Part shown: positions 1 to 7,975 of the stretch, piece by piece | How the letters are laid out: every line of letters begins with the position of its first letter | Position numbering within the stretch: the stretch's first letter is position 1 | Source: DATEGZ01 sp035279905 | GTDB taxonomy: Bacteria > Acidobacteriota > Vicinamibacteria > Vicinamibacterales > SCN-69-37 | Assembly: GCA_035279905.1 (NCBI GenBank) | Contig: DATEGZ010000136.1 | Coordinates: 1 to 64,000, forward strand | Reading direction: 5' to 3' | Length of the DNA stretch: 64,000 nt | Made by a program: the position numbers and the translations under genes | Notes under the pieces: generated by a model | The model's database searches: none | The model's input: the letters and a program-made list of their open reading frames with translations, nothing else | Told to the model about the DNA's origin: nothing

Positions 1-2
1 CG

Positions 3-500
3 GCTCAGGCCGCGGCTGCGGCCCCGCCGCGTGACGTGAACCTGCGCGACGCCGCGGAGCTCTGCGTCGATCTCGGACGCGTCATCGACGGCCGCGACAT
101 GCAGGCGCTGCTCCAGCGCGCGGCCGCCGTGCTCGACGCCAGGGGCGTGATTCTCTGGATGACCGATTCGGCCGGCGCCAGGCTCCGCCCGCAGCTCGCG
201 CACGGATACTCCGACCGAGTCCTCACGAAGATGGGCACGCTTCAGGTCGACGGCGACAACGTCACGTCGCTCGCCTTCCGGTCCGTCCGCGGACAGACGG
301 TCAACGGCGCCGCGGCCTCATCGGCCGGCGCCATCGCGGTGCCGCTCGTGACGCCGTCGGGCTGCATCGGCGTGCTGGCCGCCGAGATCAACCGCCAGCG
401 CCCGAGCGCCGAGACGGTCGACATGGCCCGCATCATCGCCGCCCAGCTGGCCACGATCGTGGTCCCGTCGGGTGAGGCGACCCGCGCGGCGCAGGGGTAG
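3..500 (+). CDS. GAF-domain protein, C-terminal part (5' end outside window)
   Basis: The frame is open from base 3; the first in-frame start is a GTG at 36, but it follows an Ala/Pro-rich stretch that looks like an interdomain linker, so the protein probably begins before the window. The visible ~155 residues look like one GAF sensor domain: an amphipathic helix (MQALLQRAAAVLDARG), a strand (VILWMT), and a late core strand pair (GAIAVPLV, GCIGVLAAEI). No catalytic domain follows; the protein ends in a short polar tail. GAF domains bind small ligands or pair with kinases, phosphatases or regulators, so this is probably the sensory end of a signalling protein whose output domain is upstream. 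The ligand cannot be told from sequence. Confidence 0.6.
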   Translation, partial: AQAAAAAPPRDVNLRDAAELCVDLGRVIDGRDMQALLQRAAAVLDARGVILWMTDSAGARLRPQLAHGYSDRVLTKMGTLQVDGDNVTSLAFRSVRGQTVNGAAASSAGAIAVPLVTPSGCIGVLAAEINRQRPSAETVDMARIIAAQLATIVVPSGEATRAAQG

Positions 501-721
501 ACCCGCGATTGTCCACTCGCGCGGGGGACACCCGGTCCTCCGGCAGAGACAACCCCAGGCGCGTTTCTCGAATTTCCGCAGGATTCAGTACGGTACGACT
601 CTTGATACTAAGAGGGACTGGAGCCGCCCGACGTCAACGGGGTGCGCAACAATCGACAGGCAGGCGCTGGCATCGCCGCACCCCGTCCGCTCCAGGTCGA
701 CGTCAAGGCGGCTCTATTTTT

Positions 722-1729
722 CTATCCGCTGGCCGGCACCCCCGGCGGCGGGATCACCACATCCTGATTCGTTTGCCGGACGATGCGCTGATCGTCGTCT
801 TTCTTGGCCAGCGACGAACGCAGTCCAATCAAATCCTTCAGCACGTTGTACCAGAACGGCGCGCCCAGGCTGATCAGCAGGATCGACAGCAGCAGTCCCG
901 GGTACTTCCGGATGTCGCCCATCTGCTGCAGCCAGTCGCGGCTCGGCATCGAAATCAGCCCGGCTTTACCCAGCATGTCGTAGTACGGCTTGGGTGGAAC
1001 GTTCTCGCCTTGCGACTGGTCCTGCTCGGCCTTGGCCGAATAATCCTTCACCGCCGCGGACACGAAGTCGTCGCGAAACTTGTCGTCGATCGACAGCCGA
1101 TTGATCACGGCGATCGTGTCGAGCTGGACGACCAGCACGACGATGGTCGCGATCGAGATCGTGACGAAGTGCGTATACCGCGTGAACCGCTCGCTGACGC
1201 GGTCCATCGTCTGGTCGAACCACGCGTTGACGCGCGCGACGTAGTCGCTCGTCGAGCTGCGCAAAATGGCCATCGTCTGCAGCACGTCGTTGGCGAGCGT
1301 GGGCGTTGCGGCCTCGATCTGCACGGCGACCCGCCGAATTTGGCGGAGCAGCGCCGCAGGATCGGCGACGCCGTTGTTTTGCAGCATGCGGTTGAGCGCA
1401 GTCTTCGCATCGTCGTTCAGGCGAGACGCACCCGTGTCGGTCGCGAGATCGAGCAGCAGCTTCGTGAATTCCTCGCGCTGGATGACGGAGCCAAGGCGTT
1501 GATTCACGCCGGCGATGAGCGGATGCGAAAGCACGCCGGTCGAGATCTTCTCCGCGGCGTCGCGGCTGTCGATGCCCAGCTGCATCAGGAGGTCGGCCAG
1601 GCCCGCCATCAGGTGCTTGCCGCGGCGGCCGAAGAATGACGTGATGGCCTGCGTGATGACCGTCACCGCCATGCTGAAAATCAGGATGACGGTCGTCGCG
1701 CCGATCAGGATGTCCAGCGTCTTGAACAT
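722..1729 (-). CDS. Conserved membrane protein of unknown function
   Basis: 335 residues. Three hydrophobic segments are visible: about residues 8-30, 188-209 and 277-297. A long soluble, mostly helical region lies between the first two, and a charged region (YSAKAEQDQSQ) between the second and third. Right after the third segment is GAPFWYNVLKDLIGLR, a GAPFW-type motif I associate with a widespread uncharacterised membrane family. The C-tail is polar and ends in Pro/Gly-rich residues. No enzymatic motif is seen. It is read in the same direction as the following glycosyltransferase-like gene, 51 bases apart, but no functional link is evident. Start is the ATG at 1729, giving an immediate membrane anchor. 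Confidence 0.6.
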   Translation of the reverse strand: MFKTLDILIGATTVILIFSMAVTVITQAITSFFGRRGKHLMAGLADLLMQLGIDSRDAAEKISTGVLSHPLIAGVNQRLGSVIQREEFTKLLLDLATDTGASRLNDDAKTALNRMLQNNGVADPAALLRQIRRVAVQIEAATPTLANDVLQTMAILRSSTSDYVARVNAWFDQTMDRVSERFTRYTHFVTISIATIVVLVVQLDTIAVINRLSIDDKFRDDFVSAAVKDYSAKAEQDQSQGENVPPKPYYDMLGKAGLISMPSRDWLQQMGDIRKYPGLLLSILLISLGAPFWYNVLKDLIGLRSSLAKKDDDQRIVRQTNQDVVIPPPGVPASG

Positions 1730-1780
1730 GGCCTGACAACCTCGCGCTTGGGGAAGCGGGGGAAGGATAGCACCCCCGAC

Positions 1781-3307
1781 CTACTTTGGCTTGAGGCTCG
1801 CTCGATACTGGTCCAACAGGCGGTCGGCGGAGCCCAGATTCATGGCCGCAATCGCGCGGAGGCGCGCCCCCGAGAAGATCGGCCCGCGCGTGATGAGCGC
1901 GAGCGTGTCGTAGTAGGCCGAGAGGCCCGGGTCCTTGAACTGGTTGGTGCCGGTTCTGAGCGTCTGGATCAGCCCGTCCGGCAAGGCGCGCTGAAAGTGG
2001 CCGATGCGCCAGGGGTCGGTGACCGGCAGCCGCGCGGTCAGCGGCTCGCCGAGGCTGAAGCGATCGACGACGTAGAGGTCGGGGCCGGCGGCGAAGCCGA
2101 ACATGCCGACCATCTCGTGCGTGGCGACGCGCTGGCCGGCGTCGAGCATCCGGTGCGCGAGATCCGCGTCGATGAGATCGGGCCGTGTGAAGTGACCCGC
2201 GCGCAGCAGCCCGGTGCGCGGGTAGTAGTAGAGCCGCTCGTCGGTGACGCCGTGGAATTCCTCGTAAGCCTTGCCGCGTCCGAACGTCGCGTCGCTGAGA
2301 AGCGTCGGCGACGAGGCGAGCAGGCCGAGCACGAGCGTGCCGGCGATCGCGGCGAGCCGCGCCGGTCTCGCGAGCTCGATCGGCGCGGACACGAATTGCG
2401 CGACGCCGACGAAGAGCGGCGCCGTCAAGAACCGTCCGCTCATGAAATCGCCGCCGACCCACACGGTATAGCCAAGATACAGGCACTGTCCGAGCGCCAG
2501 CATGCGCGCCGGCGTCGATCCGATCGCGCCGATGACGATCGACAGGGCAATCGCCGCGAGCGTCAGCGGGTCGTGGAGCAGCGATTCCTGCAGATACCGC
2601 AGCCCCTGCGCGAAGAGCTCGCCTTCCGGAATGCCGGTGTGCATCTTGGCGAACGCGGTGTTGGGGACGAGGAAGCCGTAGTAGACGAGCGAGAACAGCT
2701 CCCACGCGATGACGGGCGCGAACCCGAGCGCGATCGTTCGCCACGGCCGTTCGACTCGATGCGCCACCAGATACGCGATCACGCTCGGCCCGACGAGCAG
2801 CGCGAGATCCTGACGATTCACGACCAGCAGCGACGCGATCGCGATCGGTTGCCAGGCGGCCGCGGCCGATCGCGGCCGCGCGAGCGCGACGAGATACCAC
2901 GCGATCAACGCGTGCGACAGCGCGTTGTCGAGACCGGAGGACGAAAAGTCGACGAAGGATTTCGCGCTCGCCAGCACGACCAGGCCGATCGCGGCCTGCA
3001 CCTGCGTCCGCGCGAGGCCAAACGCGACGAGCGCCGCGGCCGCAAGCGAGCACGCGAGGCTCAGGACGATCGACGTGAAGTACGGCTCGCGCGTCACCAT
3101 GTCGACGGCGGCGAGCACGAGCATCCACAGCGGGTGCGTGTAGCTCTGCACGCGCTCGGCGACATTCCAGCGCGCGCCGTAGCCGTGGATCAGATTGTCG
3201 ACCGTCCGGAACGTGATGTAGGCGTCGTCGCAGACCCAGGCGGTGCGGATGAGGCCGATGGCGAGGATGCCTGAGGCGGCCGGCACGAGGAGGCGGTCTG
3301 AGCGCAC
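1781..3307 (-). CDS. GT-C-type polytopic membrane glycosyltransferase-like protein
   Basis: 508 residues with about ten hydrophobic segments. The N-terminus has an early signal-anchor followed by CDDAYITFRTVDNLIHGYG and ERVQSYTHPLW. The Asp-Asp in the first extramembrane loop is the hallmark of GT-C transferases that use polyprenyl-phosphate sugars. The order DDAYITF...NGYG...WN...ER.Q.YTHPLW resembles the actinobacterial AftB arabinosyltransferase group (from memory of the family). The C-terminal part is soluble (about residues 390-508). It likely adds a sugar from a lipid carrier to a cell-envelope acceptor on the outer face of the inner membrane; donor and acceptor are unknown. The ATG at 3307 is the most upstream plausible start. 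Confidence 0.65.
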   Translation of the reverse strand: MRSDRLLVPAASGILAIGLIRTAWVCDDAYITFRTVDNLIHGYGARWNVAERVQSYTHPLWMLVLAAVDMVTREPYFTSIVLSLACSLAAAALVAFGLARTQVQAAIGLVVLASAKSFVDFSSSGLDNALSHALIAWYLVALARPRSAAAAWQPIAIASLLVVNRQDLALLVGPSVIAYLVAHRVERPWRTIALGFAPVIAWELFSLVYYGFLVPNTAFAKMHTGIPEGELFAQGLRYLQESLLHDPLTLAAIALSIVIGAIGSTPARMLALGQCLYLGYTVWVGGDFMSGRFLTAPLFVGVAQFVSAPIELARPARLAAIAGTLVLGLLASSPTLLSDATFGRGKAYEEFHGVTDERLYYYPRTGLLRAGHFTRPDLIDADLAHRMLDAGQRVATHEMVGMFGFAAGPDLYVVDRFSLGEPLTARLPVTDPWRIGHFQRALPDGLIQTLRTGTNQFKDPGLSAYYDTLALITRGPIFSGARLRAIAAMNLGSADRLLDQYRASLKPK

Positions 3308-3392
3308 CGCGGGTATTGTGGCCGGAGTTGGGGCGTCCGGGTCGCCGTGCGTTCCCTCCTGGGGTTCTCTTCTGGGGTATTCCCTTCGTGAG

Positions 3393-3428
3393 TATCTCTA
3401 GATAGAGATATTCTCTCTTGCTAGAGAA
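3393..3428. promoter_or_regulatory. Tandem palindromic operator abutting the XRE-cupin start codon
   Basis: Two adjacent 18-base inverted repeats: 3393-3410 (arms TATCTCTA/TAGAGATA, 2-base centre) and 3411-3428 (arms TTCTCT/AGAGAA, 6-base centre). They share the half-site TCTCT/AGAGA, and the second ends on the base before the ATG at 3429. No Shine-Dalgarno sequence fits between them, so bound protein would cover the ribosome-binding region or the start point of a short or absent leader. Autoregulation by the encoded XRE protein is inferred. Confidence 0.55.
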
Positions 3429-4028
3429 ATGGGACACGACGGAACCCTGGCCTGGCTCGACCTCAGCCGCGGCGACGGCCTCGAACGACGGCTCGCTCGA
3501 CGCCTCGCCCTGCTCCGCGCCGAGCGCGGCTGGTCCCTCGACGACCTCGCCGGGCGCGCGCGCATCAGCCGCGCCACGATCTCCCGCATCGAGCGCGGCG
3601 AACTGAGTCCGCCCACCGCGATCCTCATCCGATTGCTCGACGTGTTCGGCTGGACACTCGGCCGTCTCGCCGCGGAGATCGAGTCCGCGGTCCCCCGCCT
3701 CGTCTCGCGACGACAACAGCGCACGCGGACAGACGCCGTGAGCGGCGCCCGCCGGCGCTCAATCTCCCCGCCGGCGTCCTCGCTCCGTGCCGAGCTCGCC
3801 GAGGTGCGCCTGCCCTCAGGCGGCGCCGTTGGCTTCGACCCCGCGAAGTCACGCGCCCTCGAGCATCACCTGTGGCTGCTCGACGGGTCGCTCTCGATCA
3901 ATGTCCCTGGAACCAGTGTGGAAATGGACGCCGGCGATTGCCTGCGCTGGCTCGGCACCGCGGACGTTCGCATTCTCAACGCCGGCAAACGCGAGGCGCG
4001 CTATCTCATCGCGACCGTGCGCGCCTAG
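3429..4028 (+). CDS. XRE-family transcriptional regulator with C-terminal cupin domain
   Basis: 199 residues. Residues ~20-78 form an XRE helix-turn-helix (RLALLRAERGWSLDDLAGRA, then ISRATISRIERGELSPP), with the usual S-x-x-T-I-S-R-I-E-R-G recognition helix. An Arg/Ser-rich linker follows (about 92-115). Residues ~118-198 form a cupin-like barrel (HHLWLLDGSLSINV, then DAGDCLRWL), typical of regulators that sense a small ligand. The metal-binding cupin histidines are only partly present (the HH pair), so the ligand is unknown. The stop codon overlaps the stop of the convergent phosphatase gene by 4 bases. Two palindromes directly before the ATG suggest self-repression. Confidence 0.75.
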   Translation: MGHDGTLAWLDLSRGDGLERRLARRLALLRAERGWSLDDLAGRARISRATISRIERGELSPPTAILIRLLDVFGWTLGRLAAEIESAVPRLVSRRQQRTRTDAVSGARRRSISPPASSLRAELAEVRLPSGGAVGFDPAKSRALEHHLWLLDGSLSINVPGTSVEMDAGDCLRWLGTADVRILNAGKREARYLIATVRA

Positions 4029-5812
4029 ACCTGTGCGAGCTTCAGGACGACCGCCGTCGTGTCGTCGTTGGGCGCGGCGCCGGCGCGATGTTCCTCGACC
4101 TCGCCGACGATCCGGTTGACGATCTCCTTCGCCGGCAGATGCCGCGTGGCGCGCACGAGCTCGATGAGGCGCTCGCTGCCGAACTCCTCGTTGTTCGGGT
4201 TCATCGCCTCGGTCACGCCGTCCGACGAGAACACGAACACATCGTCATTCGCCAGCGGCAGCACGACCTCGTCGTAGGACACGCCGAAGAACGTGCCGAG
4301 CGGCACGCCCGGGAGCTCGATCGGACCGACCGAGTCGCCCGTGCAGCGAATCGGATACGGCACGCCGGAGTTCGCCATCGTCATCGTGCGGCGCTTGAGG
4401 TCGAAGATCGCGTAGCAGAGCGTGCAGTAGTACTCCTCGAGCTGCCGCTCGTGCAGGATCGTGTTGATCGACATCAACACGTTGCCCGGCGACGACTGCT
4501 CGGGCACGTAGCGCCGCCGGAACGTGCGGCCGCGCACGAGCTCCGCGGCAAACACGCTGTAAAGCGCCGCCGGCACGCCTTTGCCCGACACGTCGCCGAG
4601 CGCGATGACGAGGGTCGTCGAGTCGGGGAGCAGGAAGTCGTGGAAGTCGCCGCCCAGCTCGCGCGCGGGCGCGAACGACACACCGAGGTCGACGCCCTTC
4701 ACCTTCTTGGGCAGCTGCGACGGCAGGAGCGCGGTCTGGACGCGCTTGGCGAACTTGAGCTCGCGCTCGAGCCGCGCCTCGTTCGCGGACAACGCCTGAT
4801 ACAGCCGCGCATTTTCGATCGCGACCGCGGCCTGGCTCGCGAGCAGCGTCAGAATTTCGACGTCGCGCTTGCTGAACGCGTCGAGCTCCGGGCTCTCGAG
4901 GTCGAACACGCCGATGCAGCGGTCCTTCAGCAGCATCGGCACCGCCAGCTCCGACCGCACGTCGTCGACCACCTTGATGTAGCGCGGGTCTTTCGACACG
5001 TCGGGCACGACCACGGGCTCGCGATGGAACGCCGCGTAGCCGACGAGGCCTTCGCCGAGCGCGACCTTCGGCAGCTCGACCTTCTCCGCGTATTTCACGG
5101 CGACCTTCATCTCCAGCATCTTGCTTTCCTGGTCGAGGAGCAGGATGCCGAAGGTCCGGTAGTCGACGACCCGGCGCGCGAGCTGCGCGATGCGCGCGAG
5201 CAGCTCGTCGAGGTCGAGCACGGCCGCGACTTCGCGGCCGATCTCCGCGAGCGTTTCAAAGGCTTCTGCGTCGAGCCGCTGGCGCTCGAAGAGCTGCGCG
5301 TTGACGAGCGCGGTCGAGACCGTCGACGCGAACTGGCGCAGCAGCGTCGCGTCGCGTTCGTCGTACGCGTGGGGCTGGCGGCTCAGGATGTTCAACGCGC
5401 CAATCGGCTTCTTCTTGTAGATGAGCGGCACGGCAATCGACGAGGCCATGCCAGGCACCACCTCGATGTAGTGCGGGTCCGCCGCCACATCGTCGAGGAC
5501 CAGCGCCTGCATCGTGCTCACGACCTGGCCGACGACCCCCTGCGAGAGCTTGACGCGGAAATCCGGCATCTCCGGGTAGCCCACCGCGTAGCCGATGCGC
5601 AGCTCGCCGCGCTTCTCGTCCAGCAGATACACGGCGAACGCGTCGAACTGGATCAGCCGGCGGATCAGCTCCGGAATGCGCTGCAGCAGCTCGTCGAAGT
5701 CGACGACGGACGCGACCTGGCGTCCGAGGTCGAACAGCGTGCGGACAACGTCCTGCTCGCTCGCACTGGTCGAGCCGGTCGGGGACGGGGGAGGCGTTGG
5801 ATGTGCACTCAT
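4025..5812 (-). CDS. GAF-GAF-PP2C (RsbU/SpoIIE-type) serine phosphatase
   Basis: 595 residues, soluble. There are two GAF domains (about residues 25-175 and 190-340), a short coiled helix (ANEARLERELKFAKRVQTAL), then a SpoIIE/RsbU-type PP2C domain (about 370-594). Metal-binding motifs are visible: GGDFHDFLL, GDVSGKGVPAALYS, SSDGVTE and PNDDTTAVVLK. Enzymes of this type usually dephosphorylate an anti-sigma-factor antagonist in a partner-switching pathway, controlled by the GAF ligands. No STAS antagonist or anti-sigma kinase gene is adjacent, so its substrate must lie elsewhere. The gene diverges from the FabZ-like gene and converges, with 4 bases of overlap, on the XRE-cupin regulator. Confidence 0.85.
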   Translation of the reverse strand: MSAHPTPPPSPTGSTSASEQDVVRTLFDLGRQVASVVDFDELLQRIPELIRRLIQFDAFAVYLLDEKRGELRIGYAVGYPEMPDFRVKLSQGVVGQVVSTMQALVLDDVAADPHYIEVVPGMASSIAVPLIYKKKPIGALNILSRQPHAYDERDATLLRQFASTVSTALVNAQLFERQRLDAEAFETLAEIGREVAAVLDLDELLARIAQLARRVVDYRTFGILLLDQESKMLEMKVAVKYAEKVELPKVALGEGLVGYAAFHREPVVVPDVSKDPRYIKVVDDVRSELAVPMLLKDRCIGVFDLESPELDAFSKRDVEILTLLASQAAVAIENARLYQALSANEARLERELKFAKRVQTALLPSQLPKKVKGVDLGVSFAPARELGGDFHDFLLPDSTTLVIALGDVSGKGVPAALYSVFAAELVRGRTFRRRYVPEQSSPGNVLMSINTILHERQLEEYYCTLCYAIFDLKRRTMTMANSGVPYPIRCTGDSVGPIELPGVPLGTFFGVSYDEVVLPLANDDVFVFSSDGVTEAMNPNNEEFGSERLIELVRATRHLPAKEIVNRIVGEVEEHRAGAAPNDDTTAVVLKLAQV

Positions 5813-5869
5813 GAAAACGCGAAGGCGGGTAGAACGTTCGAATTATACTTGGCGTCCGGCGTCGTTTTC

Positions 5870-6340
5870 ATGTCACCCGAACTGCCTCTCGACTACACGG
5901 CCATCGAGCGCATTCTGCCCCACCGGTATCCGTTTCTGCTGGTGGACCGCGTCACCGAGCTCGAGCCCGACCGGCGCATCGTCGGCGTCAAGAACGTCTC
6001 GCAGGGCGAGCGCTATCTCTGGAAGGGGCCGGCGGACCGGCCGGTGCTGCCGGCGACAATTCTGACGGAGGCGGTCGCCCAGGTCGGCGCGATTCTGATT
6101 CTCTCGAAGCCGGAGAACCGCGAGAAGCTGATCGTGTTCATGGGCATCGAGCGCGTCCGTTACCGCCGCCCGGTCCATCCGGGCGACGTCGTCGAGATCG
6201 AGGCCGTGGTCAAGCGCCTGCGCAGCCGCATGGGATCGCTCAGCGGCGCCGCGCGCGTCAACGGACACGTCGTCTGCGACGGAACGATGACGTTTGCGCT
6301 GGTGCCGAAGAGCGCCGGTCAGGCCGCGTCGGGATCGTAG
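5870..6340 (+). CDS. FabZ-like hot-dog protein lacking the catalytic histidine
   Basis: 156 residues, the normal length of FabZ (3-hydroxyacyl-ACP dehydratase). It begins as FabZ does (ERILPHRYPFLLVDRV) and ends with a typical hot-dog core (RVRYRRPVHPGDVVEIEAVV). The active-site loop is different. FabZ enzymes have GHFPGxPxxPGVLxxE, with the catalytic His 14 residues before the catalytic Glu. Here the stretch is KGPADRPVLPATILTE: Glu67 and Pro58/Pro61 are kept, but Gly53 stands where the His should be. It may be a non-dehydratase hot-dog protein, or an ACP-binding paralogue. A TATACT box at 5844-5849 lies 20 bases before the ATG. Its end overlaps the convergent vapC by 22 bases. Confidence 0.7.
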   Translation: MSPELPLDYTAIERILPHRYPFLLVDRVTELEPDRRIVGVKNVSQGERYLWKGPADRPVLPATILTEAVAQVGAILILSKPENREKLIVFMGIERVRYRRPVHPGDVVEIEAVVKRLRSRMGSLSGAARVNGHVVCDGTMTFALVPKSAGQAASGS

Positions 6341-6705
6341 AGACTGAGGCCCGGAATATCTGAGAAGTCACTTCGGTTGAGCGTCCACAAGGCTGCGTCC
6401 TGCGCGACCGCGCACGCCGCAATCGCCAGGTCGATCTCCCGGCCGCGCGGGCGCGCCACTTTCGTGTAGAGCTCAGCCGCGAGAAGCGACGCCGCGGCAT
6501 CGAAGGCCACGGTCTCCGCCGACGGCCACAGCGCTTCCTGCGCCTCGAGTTCGGCTCGGATCCTCGGTCCGCGCCGCCATTCGTACAGCACGAGCGTGGA
6601 GACGACCATGCGGTCGCCACGGGTAATCGCGGCTTTGAGCGCCGGCGCGCTCCGGCGCTGGCCCGCGAGCGCATCGACGAGCAGGGACGTGTCGAGATGA
6701 ATCAT
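6319..6705 (-). CDS. vapC: VapC-type PIN-domain ribonuclease toxin
   Basis: 128 residues, one PIN domain. The acidic active-site residues are in place: Asp5 in MIHLDTSLLVDAL, Glu in LVLYEWRRGP, Asp in EIDLAIAACAVA, and Asp in LNRSDFS. PIN toxins cleave RNA, commonly tRNA or rRNA, with Mg2+. The start overlaps the antitoxin stop by 4 bases (ATGA), the usual coupled toxin-antitoxin order with the antitoxin first. The 3' end overlaps the convergent FabZ-like gene. The target RNA cannot be predicted. Confidence 0.85.
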   Translation of the reverse strand: MIHLDTSLLVDALAGQRRSAPALKAAITRGDRMVVSTLVLYEWRRGPRIRAELEAQEALWPSAETVAFDAAASLLAAELYTKVARPRGREIDLAIAACAVAQDAALWTLNRSDFSDIPGLSLYDPDAA

Positions 6706-6980
6706 CGGCCGTGCCGCCGACCGCCGGTGTGACGCGCCCGCCGAATGGCGCGAAGTTCGTCGTCAGCCGTGCGCGCAGGCCGCAGCGGAATGCGCGCGAC
6801 CAGTTCGTCGAACGTCTTCAGCATCGCCCGGCGTTCTGTTTCGCTCAGCTTCCCGATACGCGCCGCGTGGTCTGCAATCGCCTCGCGCACCACGGCGCTC
6901 TGCGGCTTGCCGAGCCGCTCGGCGGATCGCCGCAGCGTCGCGACGGTCTCGTCGTCGAGCGTGAACGTCACTTTGACCAT
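6702..6980 (-). CDS. vapB: VapB-type ribbon-helix-helix antitoxin
   Basis: 92 residues. Residues 1-45 form a ribbon-helix-helix DNA-binding fold (MVKVTFTLDDETVATLRRSA, then KPQSAVVREAIADH). The C-terminal half (about 50-92) is basic and probably wraps the VapC partner. Encoded directly before vapC with a 4-base overlap. The start codon lies inside a three-fold 8-base direct repeat with 11-base spacing, which looks like the binding array of the antitoxin itself, so the operon should be autorepressed. Confidence 0.8.
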   Translation of the reverse strand: MVKVTFTLDDETVATLRRSAERLGKPQSAVVREAIADHAARIGKLSETERRAMLKTFDELVARIPLRPARTADDELRAIRRARHTGGRRHGR

Positions 6981-7005
6981 ACTGTCACCATACTACTACC
7001 ATATT
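6976..7005. promoter_or_regulatory. Triple direct-repeat operator of vapBC, 11-base period
   Basis: ACCATACT occurs at 6976 and 6987, and ACCATATT at 6998, so three 8-base sites are spaced exactly one helical turn apart. The first contains the vapB start codon (CAT on this strand at 6978-6980). Ribbon-helix-helix proteins often bind such in-phase direct repeats cooperatively; that the site is bound by VapB is inferred. Confidence 0.55.
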
Positions 7006-7053
7006 CTTGGCAGCTGTCTCTGGCTCGCGCTAGCCTGAAACGAAGAGGACAAC

Positions 7054-7839
7054 ATGCGGCGCGCCTGGCTTGTCGCCGTGCTGGCCGGAATCGCGTGGGT
7101 GCCCGTCCGCACCGCGGGGGATGGGCTGGCCGACGTCCGTGCGGCACTTGGCGGCGATGCCGCGCTGTCGCGGATCAGCTCGATTCACGCGATTGGCAAG
7201 ATCGTTCAGTCGTCCGGCACGCGCGATGGGACGATCGAGGTATCGCTGCAGAATCCGGACCGATTCGTTCGCATCACGCGCACCGCCCGCAATCCGTCCG
7301 GCGCGTATTCCGGTGGCGTGGACAAAGACGGACGTCAGATCGATCGGCGGTTGCCCGCCGAACAAGATCCGCGCTACGGCGCGCTCGCTATGCCGGATCT
7401 CTCGACCGACGTCACGGTGACGACCCTGCGCGTCGGATTCCGAGGCTCGATCCCGATCTCGGGTCGCGGAGGCGGGCCGCCTGGCGTCGGCGGCGCCCCG
7501 CGGCAGTACGCCGCGTTTGTCATTCCGCTCCTCGCCGCGGTCACATCCTCGTATCCGGCGAAAGTGACGTCGACGGCCGACGCCGTCCGCTTCGAGGGCG
7601 ACGATGGCATCGATTGGATCCTCACGCTCGACCCGGCGACCCGCCTGCCAGCGACACTGGAGGGGTCGAGCGGCACGACTCAATTGCGCTTCGTCATCAC
7701 CCTCAGCGACTACCGGAAGGTCGATGGCGTCGTCTGGCCGTTCCGGATTCAGACACGGATCGGCGATCGGTTCGACGAGGACGTGACGATCAAGAAGTAC
7801 GAGATCAACGGCAAGATCGACGACAAGGCCTTTCGCTAA
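7054..7839 (+). CDS. Secreted LolA-like protein of unknown function
   Basis: 261 residues. It has a Sec signal peptide (RRAWLVAVLAGIAWVPVRTA; cleavage probably near residue 21) preceded by a good ribosome-binding site (GAAGAGGA). The mature part opens with LADVRAALGGDAALSRISSI, the pattern of outer-membrane lipoprotein-sorting (LolA-like) proteins, which carry a half-barrel that binds lipid or lipoprotein. Later strands (ITLSDYRKVDGVVWPFRIQT and VTIKKYEINGKID) are typical C-terminal strands of this fold. It is a single gene, not next to lolCDE, so a role in lipoprotein carriage is not proven. Periplasmic location is likely. Confidence 0.6.
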   Translation: MRRAWLVAVLAGIAWVPVRTAGDGLADVRAALGGDAALSRISSIHAIGKIVQSSGTRDGTIEVSLQNPDRFVRITRTARNPSGAYSGGVDKDGRQIDRRLPAEQDPRYGALAMPDLSTDVTVTTLRVGFRGSIPISGRGGGPPGVGGAPRQYAAFVIPLLAAVTSSYPAKVTSTADAVRFEGDDGIDWILTLDPATRLPATLEGSSGTTQLRFVITLSDYRKVDGVVWPFRIQTRIGDRFDEDVTIKKYEINGKIDDKAFR

Positions 7840-7848
7840 CGTCCACCC

Positions 7849-7950
7849 GGACTTCTCAGTTCACCTGGACTTCTCAGCGCACCCCGGACTTCTTAGTTCG
7901 CCCGGACTTCTCATCTCACCGGACCTCTTAGCTCCCCGGACTTCTTAGTT
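7849..7950. repeat. Degenerate tandem array, six copies of a ~18-base unit
   Basis: The core GGACTTCT (GGACCTCT in copy 5) begins at 7849, 7867, 7886, 7904, 7921 and 7938, i.e. every 17-19 bases. Each core is followed by a variable TAGTTC-type half. The array starts 10 bases after the stop of the LolA-like gene and ends just before the PadR promoter. No inverted copy is present, and it does not code for anything recognisable. Confidence 0.7.
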
Positions 7951-7956
7951 CTTGAT

Positions 7957-7975
7957 ATATGCTGTGCCCACATAT
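7957..7975. promoter_or_regulatory. Possible PadR operator
   Basis: ATATG (7957-7961) and CATAT (7971-7975) form an inverted repeat around a 9-base centre, at the very start of the PadR gene. PadR proteins commonly bind AT-rich palindromes with such ATAT-type half-sites in their own promoter. The assignment rests on position and shape only. Confidence 0.35.

Noticed and set aside
1748..3274. A 508-residue plus-strand open frame opposite the GT-C gene
   Set aside because: Antisense shadow with a low-complexity Arg/Asp/Glu composition; the minus strand has clear membrane segments and a GT-C loop.
966..3716. A 916-residue minus-strand open frame covering the membrane-protein genes
   Set aside because: It is an Arg/Ala/Asp-rich shadow of the two real genes in another frame, typical of high-GC DNA, and it crosses their boundary without any domain.
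3872..5869. A long N-terminal extension of the FabZ-like gene
   Set aside because: The extension is the antisense of the GAF-PP2C phosphatase; the ATG at 5870 matches the start of the FabZ fold.
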